This document shows positions 27,243 through 34,793 of a DNA stretch of 64,000 nucleotides, in pieces (the stretch's first letter is position 1; each line of letters opens with the position of its first letter). The DNA is taken from NCBI RefSeq assembly GCF_040717445.1, contig NZ_JBFEFL010000001.1, positions 434,001 through 498,000 on the forward strand, written 5' to 3'. Position numbers and translations under genes: made by a program. Below the pieces are notes generated by a model. The model had not been told where the DNA came from. It did no database searches and worked only from the letters and a program-made list of their open reading frames with translations. Source of the DNA: Qipengyuania sp. JC766 (GTDB lineage Bacteria > Pseudomonadota > Alphaproteobacteria > Sphingomonadales > Sphingomonadaceae).

Positions 27243-27991
27243 TGTTCAGCCTCGAAGGAAAGACCGCGCTGGTAACTGGCGCAAGCGGCGGCATCGGGTC
27301 CGCCATCGCCTACGCGCTGGCCCGCCAGGGCGCGCGGCTGGCGCTGTCCGGCTCCAACGGGGAGAAGCTGCGCGTCTTTCGCGAGCAGCTGCAGGACGAG
27401 GTCGGCGGCAACCACGTGGAAATCACCTGCAACCTCTCGGACAGCCAGCAGGTCGAGGAACTGGTACCCGCGACGATCGACACGCTGGGCGGCATGGACA
27501 TCCTCGTCAACAATGCCGGCATCACGCGCGACAACCTCGCCATGCGGATGAAGGACGAGGAATGGGACGATGTAATCCGCATCAATCTGGAAGCGTCGTT
27601 CCGCCTGATGCGCGCCGCGGCCCGGCCGATGATGAAGGCCAAGGGCGGCCGGATCATCTCGATCACCAGCGTGGTCGGAACCACCGGCAATCCCGGCCAG
27701 ATGAACTACGTCGCGGCCAAGGCGGGCCTTGCCGGCATGTCCAAGAGCCTGGCGCAGGAACTGGCGAGCCGCAACATCACGGTGAACTGCGTCGCCCCCG
27801 GCTTCATCCGCACCGCGATGACGGAGGCGCTGACGGACGACCAGAGGGCCGGCATCAATTCGCGCATTCCCGCAGGGCGCATGGGCGAGGGCGGCGATAT
27901 CGGCGCCGCGGTCGCCTATCTCGCGTCGGACGAGGCGGGCTACGTCACGGGCCAGACACTGCATGTTAATGGCGGGATGGCGATGGTCTGA
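27242..27991 (+). CDS. fabG: 3-oxoacyl-ACP reductase
   Basis: NADPH-dependent reduction of 3-oxoacyl-ACP in fatty-acid elongation. A 249-residue short-chain dehydrogenase with TGASGGIGSAIAYAL at the nucleotide site, NNAGITRDNLAMRM, the catalytic SITSVVGTTGNPGQ (Ser) and the NYVAAKAGLAG Tyr/Lys pair, ending VTGQTLHVNGGMAMV. Two adjacent ATGs (27239 and 27242) are in frame; AAGGAG at 27228-27233 favours the second, which shares one base with the fabD stop. Confidence 0.96.
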   Translation: MFSLEGKTALVTGASGGIGSAIAYALARQGARLALSGSNGEKLRVFREQLQDEVGGNHVEITCNLSDSQQVEELVPATIDTLGGMDILVNNAGITRDNLAMRMKDEEWDDVIRINLEASFRLMRAAARPMMKAKGGRIISITSVVGTTGNPGQMNYVAAKAGLAGMSKSLAQELASRNITVNCVAPGFIRTAMTEALTDDQRAGINSRIPAGRMGEGGDIGAAVAYLASDEAGYVTGQTLHVNGGMAMV

Positions 27992-27993
27992 GG

Positions 27994-28503
27994 ATGCTCA
28001 GACCTTTCCTTGCCACCTTCGCCGCGCTGGCGGCCATTGCCTTCCATGCCCCTGCCATGGCGCAGGACGGGCTGACCGATGCGGAAGTTTCCGGTGCGAT
28101 CGAACAGCTCGGCCTCGAAGGCGAGCGGACGCAGGTCGGCGGGGTGAGCCAGTGGAAGGCCACGGTCACCTCGACCGAGGGCCAGCCTTACGAGTTCTAC
28201 ATCCAGCCGAACCTGTGCGACGCGGCGACGGAGCGGTGCAAGGTGTTCTACCTCTACGCCAATTTCGCGCCCGGCAGCACGGTGGACGATGCGCTGGTCC
28301 GCCGCGCCATCGCCTATAACGAGCGCAACCTGTTCGGCCGGGTATTCGTCAGGGACGACGTGATCGGCATCGACTACACCGTCGCGGTCGACGGCAATGC
28401 GGATGCCGACTATTTCCGCCGGCGGCTGGCGGACTTCCCGACGATCATGGCCAATTTCATCACCATGATGCGCACCGGCGCGGCGGCCCCTGCGGCCCGA
28501 TAG
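27994..28503 (+). CDS. Exported YbjN-domain protein
   Basis: A 169-residue protein with a signal peptide ending near APAMAQD (residue 24) and a single compact domain with YEFYIQPNLCDAATERCKVF and FRRRLADFPTIMANF, resembling YbjN/type III chaperone-like folds. The two Cys residues within eight positions (CDAATERC) may form a disulfide after export. Function is unknown. It starts 2 nt after fabG and probably belongs to the same transcript. Confidence 0.75.
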   Translation: MLRPFLATFAALAAIAFHAPAMAQDGLTDAEVSGAIEQLGLEGERTQVGGVSQWKATVTSTEGQPYEFYIQPNLCDAATERCKVFYLYANFAPGSTVDDALVRRAIAYNERNLFGRVFVRDDVIGIDYTVAVDGNADADYFRRRLADFPTIMANFITMMRTGAAAPAAR

Positions 28504-28653
28504 CGCCGCTTATCCCCAAGGAATCGGACCGGCCCGCACTGCGCACTTGTCGCAAGGGCCATGCGCGTTAAGGGTATTCGGGCTGTTTTCCTGCGTTTGC
28601 GGGCGATTCCGGCCATCCGGGCCCTGCCTCGCTGTACGCCCAAGGGGGATTAG

Positions 28654-29781
28654 ATGAAGGCCACTATCGAACGCGCGACCCTGCTGCGCTGTCTCTCCCA
28701 CGTCCAGTCCGTGGTGGAACGGCGCAACACGATCCCGATCCTTTCCAACGTCCTGATCGAAGCCGATACCGATGGCTCGCTCAAGGTCACCGCGACCGAC
28801 CTCGACCTGCAGGTGGTGGAGCGGATGGATGCGGCAAAGGTGGAAGATGCAGGCGCAATCACCGTGTCCGCCCACCTCCTGTTCGACATCGCGCGCAAGC
28901 TGCCCGAAGGCAGCCAGGTCAGCCTGGAAACCGCCGAGAACCGGATGGACATCAAGGCGGGCCGGGCGCGCTTCAAGCTGCCGACCCTGCCGCGCGACGA
29001 TTTCCCGGTGATCGTGGAAGGCGACCTGCCGACCAGTTTCGAACTGCCGGCCAAGACGCTGGCCGAACTGATCGACCGGACCCGCTTCGCGATCAGCACG
29101 GAAGAAACGCGTTACTACCTGAACGGCATCTTCTTCCACGTCGCCGACGATGACGGCCCGGTCCTGAAGGCCGCCGCGACCGACGGCCACCGGCTGGCGC
29201 GCTATACGCTGGCGCAGCCCGAAGGCGCCGAAGGCATGCCCGACGTGATCGTGCCGCGAAAGGCCGTCGCCGAACTGCGCAAGCTCTTGGAAGAATCGAT
29301 GGACAAGCAGGTCCGCATCGACCTGTCCGCGAGCAAGGTGAAATTCTCCGTCGGCGGGGAGGGCGGCGTGGTCCTCACCAGCAAGCTGATCGACGGGACA
29401 TTCCCCGACTACAGCCGCGTGATCCCGACCGGCAACGACAAGCTGCTCAAGATCGACCCGCACAGCTTCCACGAAGGCGTCGACCGCGTGGCGACCATCG
29501 CCACGGAGAAGACCCGCGCGGTGAAGATGGGGCTGGACAAGGATCGTGTGACGCTGTCCGTCACGAGCCCCGACAACGGCACCGCGACCGAGGAAATCAG
29601 CGCCGAATACGGTTCCGAAGGGTTCGAGATCGGCTTCAACGCCAATTACCTGAAGGATATCCTCGGCCAGATCGACAGCGACACGGTGGAATTGCACCTT
29701 GCCGATCCGGGCGCGCCGACGCTGATCCGCAAGGACGAAAAGAGCCCGGCGCTCTACGTCCTGATGCCGATGCGCGTCTGA
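28654..29781 (+). CDS. dnaN: DNA polymerase III beta subunit (sliding clamp)
   Basis: Ring-shaped processivity clamp that tethers polymerase III to DNA. The 375-residue protein has three repeated clamp domains (about 1-125, 126-250 and 251-375), starting MKATIERATLLRCLSHVQSV and ending ALYVLMPMRV, a well-conserved clamp C-terminus. A strong AGGGGGA precedes the ATG. It is not next to dnaA or recF, so there is no sign of the replication origin here. Confidence 0.97.
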   Translation: MKATIERATLLRCLSHVQSVVERRNTIPILSNVLIEADTDGSLKVTATDLDLQVVERMDAAKVEDAGAITVSAHLLFDIARKLPEGSQVSLETAENRMDIKAGRARFKLPTLPRDDFPVIVEGDLPTSFELPAKTLAELIDRTRFAISTEETRYYLNGIFFHVADDDGPVLKAAATDGHRLARYTLAQPEGAEGMPDVIVPRKAVAELRKLLEESMDKQVRIDLSASKVKFSVGGEGGVVLTSKLIDGTFPDYSRVIPTGNDKLLKIDPHSFHEGVDRVATIATEKTRAVKMGLDKDRVTLSVTSPDNGTATEEISAEYGSEGFEIGFNANYLKDILGQIDSDTVELHLADPGAPTLIRKDEKSPALYVLMPMRV

Positions 29782-29792
29782 CCGGTACCCGC

Positions 29793-30755
29793 ATGCGACT
29801 GTCACGTCCGGCGATTGCCGCGGGGCTTCTCGCCTGCGTGCTGCCGCTCGCGGCGCAGGGGCAGGACGATCGGGACGAAGCGGGCGAGGGCGCGTGGTCC
29901 ATCGCGACGAATGGCAGCCTGTCCGACACGCTCGACTGTTTCGAGCGCGAAGGCCGGACGCTGGTCTCCGCCCATCGCGGCGGGCCGACGCCCGGCCTGC
30001 CGGAAAACTCGATCGAGGCGATGGATGCCCTGTTGCACGAAGCCCCGGCGATCATGGAAATCGATGTCGCGGGCAGCAGGGACGGCGTCCTGTTCCTGAT
30101 GCATGACGACACGCTGGACCGCACCACGACCGGTACGGGCGAAGCGGCCGCGCTGGACTGGCCTGCGCTTTCGGCCCTGCGCTTGCGCGACGCGTCAGGC
30201 TGGGTCACGCCCTACGGCATCCCGACGCTGCAGGCCGCTCTCGCCTGGGCGAAGGGTCGGACCGTCCTGCAGATCGATTTCAAGCGCTCCGCCAGCTACG
30301 AGGATACGATTGCCGCGATCCGCGAGGCCGGGATGACGCAGGACGTGGTTCTGATCGCCTATTCGGTCGGCTCGGCCGTGCGCCTGCACCAGCTTGCGCC
30401 GGACATGACGATCTCGCTGTCCATGGAAGAAGCGGGCGCGCTCGACGAAGCCGTGACGGCCGGCATCCCGGCGGACAGGCTGGTCGCCTTCACCGGCACC
30501 CGCACCGTCCGGCCCGACCTTTATGCCGCGCTGGACGCAGCCGATGTGGAAGTGATCTTCGGCACGCTGGGCGGGTCGCGGTCGCTGGACCGGCAATTCG
30601 AACGCGACGGCAGCGATGCGCGCTATGCCGAACTGGGCGTATCGGGCGTGGACATCATCGCCACGGACCGCCCGCGCGAAGCGGCCCGCGCGCTTCGCGA
30701 GGCCGGCCGGATGGCAGGCACCGGTGTCTGCGGCGTCGGGCGCGAGGCTGGCTAG
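29793..30755 (+). CDS. Exported glycerophosphodiester phosphodiesterase-family protein
   Basis: A 320-residue GDPD-fold protein with a signal peptide ending around LAAQGQD (residue 24). It has the catalytic SAHRGGPTPGLPENSIEAMD block (His, Arg and Glu), IMEIDVAGSRDGVLFLMHDDTLDRTT with the metal-binding Glu-x-Asp and second His, split over residues 88-115, and LQIDFKRS later. Expected to hydrolyse glycerophosphodiesters to glycerol 3-phosphate in the periplasm. It follows dnaN by 11 nt and converges on the ferredoxin reductase gene. Confidence 0.88.
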   Translation: MRLSRPAIAAGLLACVLPLAAQGQDDRDEAGEGAWSIATNGSLSDTLDCFEREGRTLVSAHRGGPTPGLPENSIEAMDALLHEAPAIMEIDVAGSRDGVLFLMHDDTLDRTTTGTGEAAALDWPALSALRLRDASGWVTPYGIPTLQAALAWAKGRTVLQIDFKRSASYEDTIAAIREAGMTQDVVLIAYSVGSAVRLHQLAPDMTISLSMEEAGALDEAVTAGIPADRLVAFTGTRTVRPDLYAALDAADVEVIFGTLGGSRSLDRQFERDGSDARYAELGVSGVDIIATDRPREAARALREAGRMAGTGVCGVGREAG

Positions 30756-30757
30756 GC

Positions 30758-32062
30758 TCAGCCGCGCGCGCCGATCATGGCGGCAATATCGACGAATTTC
30801 TCCCGTGGCGCGCCGGCGCGCGCGGCGGCGGCTTCGGCTTCCTCGATCTTCTTCCAGTCCTGGAACGTCACGATGTCGAGCCCGCGTTCGGCGGCCAGCG
30901 CATCGAAGCCCTTGCGGCCGTCCTTGCGCCCGCCGGGGCCGATATCCTCGGCGATCTTCTCGACAAGCGCATAGCCGTCCGGCCGGTTGGTGCCGATCGT
31001 CCCCGAAGGGCCGCGCCGCGCCCAGCCCACGCAATAGAGGCCGGGAAGGATGCGCCCGGATTCGTTGGCGAAGCGTCCCTGTCGTTCGTCGAACGGGACG
31101 CCGGGAATGGGCGAGGTGCGATAGCCGATACAGCTGACCACAAGGTCGGCCGGTACCACGTAGGTCTCGCCCGTACCCACGGCGCGTCCCTTCTCGATCC
31201 GGGTCCGTTCGACCTCGACCGCGGCCACCTGTCCGTCGCCGCGAAAGGCCTTGGGGCTGGCGTACATGTCGAAGTCTATCGTCACCGATTTCGCGGCGCG
31301 TTCGCTTTCGGGGATGGCGGCGAATGTCCGCAACAGGGCGACCGACTTGCGCAGCCCCGGCTCGAGGATCGCGTCCGCTTCCGGTTCGGGCAGATCGTCC
31401 GGGTCGACATGCGGACTCGCCCGCTCCAGCTCGGCGAGTTCTCCCAGTTCTTTGGGCGTCATCATGATCTGGTGCGGGCCCCGGCGTCCCAAAATGGTGA
31501 TCGTCTCGAGCCCGCTGGTCCGCAGCGCGTCGAGAGCGTGTGCGACGATGTCCGCGCCGGCGAACTCGCCTTCGGTCTTGGCCAGGATGCGCGCGATGTC
31601 GAGCGCGACATTGCCCATGCCGATGACGACCGCGTGCTTGCCGGTAAGGTCCGGCGCGAGGTCGGCGAAGCGCGGGTGCCCGTTGTACCACCCGACGAAC
31701 GCCGCGCTGCCGAAGACGTTGGCGAGATCCTCTCCGGGCAGGCCCAGCGTGCGGTCCTGCGGTGCGCCGGTGGCAAGCACCACGGCATCGTAGAGCGACT
31801 GCAGTTCCGCGATCGAAATGTCCTCGCCCACGGTCACATTGCCCACGAAACGGACGTTCTCGGTCAGCGCGGTCTTCTCGTACCGCAGCGCCACTTTCTT
31901 GATCGACTGGTGATCGGGTGCGACCCCGGTGCGGATGAGGCCGTAGGGCACGGGCAGCGTGTCGAACACGTCGACCCGTACCTCGTCACCCCATTCCTTC
32001 TGCGCGGCTTCCGCCGTGTAATAGCCTGCCGGCCCCGAACCGATGATCGCGATGTGCCGCAT
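30758..32062 (-). CDS. fprA: Ferredoxin-NADP+ reductase, adrenodoxin-reductase type
   Basis: FAD- and NADP-binding electron-transfer enzyme. The 434-residue product starts MRHIAIIGSGPAGYYTAEA (FAD Rossmann), then LPVPYGLIRTGVAPDHQSIK typical of adrenodoxin/FprA reductases, a second nucleotide fold GKHAVVIGMGNVALDIARIL and the YCVGWARRGPSGTIGTNRPD block split over residues 352-372. The start at 32062 is supported by the TGATG-type one-base overlap with the upstream hydrolase. It is the third gene of the phaC-hydrolase-fprA unit. Confidence 0.93.
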   Translation of the reverse strand: MRHIAIIGSGPAGYYTAEAAQKEWGDEVRVDVFDTLPVPYGLIRTGVAPDHQSIKKVALRYEKTALTENVRFVGNVTVGEDISIAELQSLYDAVVLATGAPQDRTLGLPGEDLANVFGSAAFVGWYNGHPRFADLAPDLTGKHAVVIGMGNVALDIARILAKTEGEFAGADIVAHALDALRTSGLETITILGRRGPHQIMMTPKELGELAELERASPHVDPDDLPEPEADAILEPGLRKSVALLRTFAAIPESERAAKSVTIDFDMYASPKAFRGDGQVAAVEVERTRIEKGRAVGTGETYVVPADLVVSCIGYRTSPIPGVPFDERQGRFANESGRILPGLYCVGWARRGPSGTIGTNRPDGYALVEKIAEDIGPGGRKDGRKGFDALAAERGLDIVTFQDWKKIEEAEAAAARAGAPREKFVDIAAMIGARG

Positions 32063-32931
32063 CAGGCAGCCTCGGCCATGTCCTCCGCCGGCATGTCGTC
32101 GAGGAAGCGGCGGATCGCGGCGACGCATTCGTCCGCATGGCTGAGCAGGAACAGGTGCCCGCCGCCCTCCAGCATCAGCAATTCGCTGTCGGGCAGGAGC
32201 GCGTTGATCATCCGGCCGTTCACCGCCGGGACGATCTGGTCGTCATCGCCCATCATCACCAGTGTCGGCTTCTTCAGGAACGGCAGGAACGGTGCGCTGG
32301 TCCAGCCGACCATGGCGAGCAGCTGGTAGAAATAGCCACGCCGTGTGGGCGGGGTGAGGCGGGCGATATGGCCCGACTTGCCCGATTGCTGCGCCATCGC
32401 GCCGCCGTAGAGGGTCTGGAAGTGCTTCTCCATGAAGGCGGCGTCCACGTAGCGGCGCGGATCGGCCATCTTGGTCAACGCTGCCGGATTGCCCGGCACC
32501 ATCAACATGCCCATGCTGGTGGCCGCCAGGATCAGCTTGCGCGTGCGGTTGCCGTGCTGGAGCGCGAAGTGCTGCGCCATCGCGCCGCCCCAGCTGACCC
32601 CCATGACGTCCACCTGCTCCACGCCGAGATGGTCCAGCAGCTGACTGGCGGTCCAGGCCATGGTGATCGCGTTGTAGGGAACGGTCGGCTCCGGCGATCC
32701 GCCGACGCCGGGCATGTCGAACATGATGAAGCCGCGGTCGTCGAGCGCGGTGGCGAGCGGGGCGACGGCCTCGATATTCGCGCCGATACCGTTGAAGAAC
32801 AGGATCGGCGGATGGTCGGAGGGCTCGTCGAGCCGCCAGCGGGCGACCCGCAATTTGCGGCCCCCGACATTTTCCATCGAAATCAGCGCGCTATCCATCG
32901 GATTGACATCCATCGGTTCGGTCAAAAGCAA
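32062..32931 (-). CDS. Alpha/beta hydrolase, PHA depolymerase-like
   Basis: A hydrolase of up to 289 residues resembling intracellular poly(3-hydroxyalkanoate) depolymerases (PhaZ). Features are ILFFNGIGANIEAVAPLA, the nucleophile in GVSWGGAMAQ (Ser near residue 112), the acid in MMGDDDQIVP and the His in GGGHLFLLSH. No signal peptide. The longest start is a TTG at 32931; ATGs at 32913, 32898 and 32880 are also possible and none has a well-placed ribosome site. Its position 24 nt behind phaC supports a role in polymer turnover. Confidence 0.85.
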   Translation of the reverse strand: MLLTEPMDVNPMDSALISMENVGGRKLRVARWRLDEPSDHPPILFFNGIGANIEAVAPLATALDDRGFIMFDMPGVGGSPEPTVPYNAITMAWTASQLLDHLGVEQVDVMGVSWGGAMAQHFALQHGNRTRKLILAATSMGMLMVPGNPAALTKMADPRRYVDAAFMEKHFQTLYGGAMAQQSGKSGHIARLTPPTRRGYFYQLLAMVGWTSAPFLPFLKKPTLVMMGDDDQIVPAVNGRMINALLPDSELLMLEGGGHLFLLSHADECVAAIRRFLDDMPAEDMAEAA

Positions 32932-32955
32932 TTCCTAGTTTCGAGCGGCAAGCGC

Positions 32956-34653
32956 TCAGCGTTCCTCGACAACGTACAGGCCCGGGGCCGGGTCCAGCGG
33001 TGCGAATTTCTTTCCCTTGCCGAGCTTCTTCGGCGCCTCGGTCTTGCCGCCGGAGCGGTCCTGCAGCCATTGTGTCCAGTAAGGCCACCAGCTCCCGGCG
33101 ACTTCGTGCGTGCCCTGCAGCCACTCGTCCGCCGTGGCGGGGAGGGGGCCGTCCTCCTTCTGGACGTAGTACTTGGCCTTGGGATTGCCCGGCGGGTTCA
33201 GGATCGCCTGCATGTGGCCCGACTGGCTGAGGACGTAAGTCACCTCGCCCTTCCCGAACAGCTGGGTCGAGCGATAGGTCGCCTTCCACGGCGTGATGTG
33301 GTCGGTGACCCCGCCCAGGATGAAGACGTCGCTGTCCACTTTCGACAGGTCGATCTTGTGGTCGACCATCTCGACCTCGCCCTTCTTCGTGAAGGCAAGC
33401 GTTTCGAACAGGGTCAGGAAGTCGCCCATGAGGCTGCCGGACAGGTTGGTCGCGTCCGCGTTCCAGAACAGCACGTCGAACGCCGGCGGGTCCTCTCCCA
33501 GCAGGTAGTTGTTGATGACGTAGTTCCAGATGAGGTCGTTAGGCCGCAGCCAGGCGAAGCCGCGCGCCAGGTCGGTGCCCGCGATCACCCCGGCCTTCGC
33601 CGCGCGGCGCTTGGCGATCTCGATCCCGTGTTCGCTGACGAGCGATCCGGCCTCGATATCGGTCTGCTTGGGATGCAGCACGCACACCATCAGCGTCAGC
33701 GCGCCGAGCAGGTCGTCGCCGTCGGCTGCCATCTTGCTGGCCAGCATGGCCGCCGTCTGGCCGCCCGAACAACCGGCGGACACGTTGACCTTCTTCGCGC
33801 CGGTAATCTTCGCGACCGCTTCCATCGCCTCGCGGCAGGATGCGACGTAATCGGCCATGTCCCACACGCCCTGGCTCTTGTCCGGGTTGCGCCAGGATAT
33901 GACGAAGGTCTGGATGCCGTTGTCGACCTGCCACTTCACCACCGACTTCTCCGGCGAGAGGTCGTTGATGTACATCTTGTTGATCTGCGGCGGGATGGTC
34001 AGCTGCGGTATCTCGTACACCTCGTCCGTGGTCGGGGCGTACTGGATCAGTTCCATCATGTCGGTCCGCAGGACGACGGAACCCTTCGACGTGGCGATGT
34101 TCTCGCCCAGCTTGAACGGCCGCTTGTCCACCTGGCTGACCATGAAGTCGTTCTTGGTGATGTCGTCGTAGGCGTTCTTGAGCCCCTTGATGAGGCTCAG
34201 CCCGCCGCTGTCGATGGCCCGCTTCTGCGCGGTCGGATTGCCGGCCAGCGTATTGGTCGGCGCAAGGCTGTCGATGATGATGTTGGAAATGAAATTGGCC
34301 CGGTCGCGCTCGATCTCGTCCAGTTCGAGGTCCGCGATCCAGTTGCTCATCCCCTTCTGGACGGCGAGGTAGTACTGCACGCCGGCGCGATAGAACGGGT
34401 TGTACTGCCAGGCCGGGTCCATGAAGCGCTTGTCGCGCGGATCGGGCGCGAGGTCGGACTTGCCGGTCATGATCTTGATCATGTCCTGGCCGATAGCCTG
34501 CTGGTGCTTGATGAGCCGCTGCGGATCCGAAGCGGTTTCGCGCAGCAGCAGCGCGACCGCACCGACAAAATCTTCCCGGGCGATACCGATGAGAGGGCCG
34601 AGCGCGGTGGTCGACTGCGCGGCCTCGTCCTCCAGATGGATGCCGTCTGCCAT
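32956..34653 (-). CDS. phaC: Class I-type poly(3-hydroxyalkanoate) synthase
   Basis: Polymerises 3-hydroxyacyl-CoA into PHA granules. The 565-residue protein has the N-terminal synthase domain (DKRFMDPAWQYNPFYRAGVQ), the nucleophile Cys295 in SAGCSGGQTAAM, the acid in GGVTDHITPWKA and the His in SQSGHMQAILNPPGNPK. The elbow reads A-G-C-S-G-G, not the usual G-x-C-x-G-G, a variant worth noting. It is divergent from the cyclic-di-GMP gene and leads a unit with the depolymerase-like hydrolase and fprA. Confidence 0.93.
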   Translation of the reverse strand: MADGIHLEDEAAQSTTALGPLIGIAREDFVGAVALLLRETASDPQRLIKHQQAIGQDMIKIMTGKSDLAPDPRDKRFMDPAWQYNPFYRAGVQYYLAVQKGMSNWIADLELDEIERDRANFISNIIIDSLAPTNTLAGNPTAQKRAIDSGGLSLIKGLKNAYDDITKNDFMVSQVDKRPFKLGENIATSKGSVVLRTDMMELIQYAPTTDEVYEIPQLTIPPQINKMYINDLSPEKSVVKWQVDNGIQTFVISWRNPDKSQGVWDMADYVASCREAMEAVAKITGAKKVNVSAGCSGGQTAAMLASKMAADGDDLLGALTLMVCVLHPKQTDIEAGSLVSEHGIEIAKRRAAKAGVIAGTDLARGFAWLRPNDLIWNYVINNYLLGEDPPAFDVLFWNADATNLSGSLMGDFLTLFETLAFTKKGEVEMVDHKIDLSKVDSDVFILGGVTDHITPWKATYRSTQLFGKGEVTYVLSQSGHMQAILNPPGNPKAKYYVQKEDGPLPATADEWLQGTHEVAGSWWPYWTQWLQDRSGGKTEAPKKLGKGKKFAPLDPAPGLYVVEER

Positions 34654-34793
34654 GTCCTCTCCTGTCGGCTATTGCCTTGTTCTTTCCGGCATAGATGCCT
34701 GCGGTCCGGACGATTGGCAAGACGGGCGGAATATTGTCGCGAATCGGGCCGGAATTAACCGGTTTTCAAAACCATCAACTGCATGGTCGGCGC

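Noticed and set aside
28510-28518. TTATCCCCA near dnaN as a DnaA box
   Set aside because: A single one-mismatch site without a cluster, AT-rich unwinding element, dnaA or recF does not make an origin.
32137-34758. An 873-codon plus-strand frame opposite the hydrolase and phaC
   Set aside because: The minus-strand genes have full catalytic motifs and natural starts; the antisense product is low-complexity.
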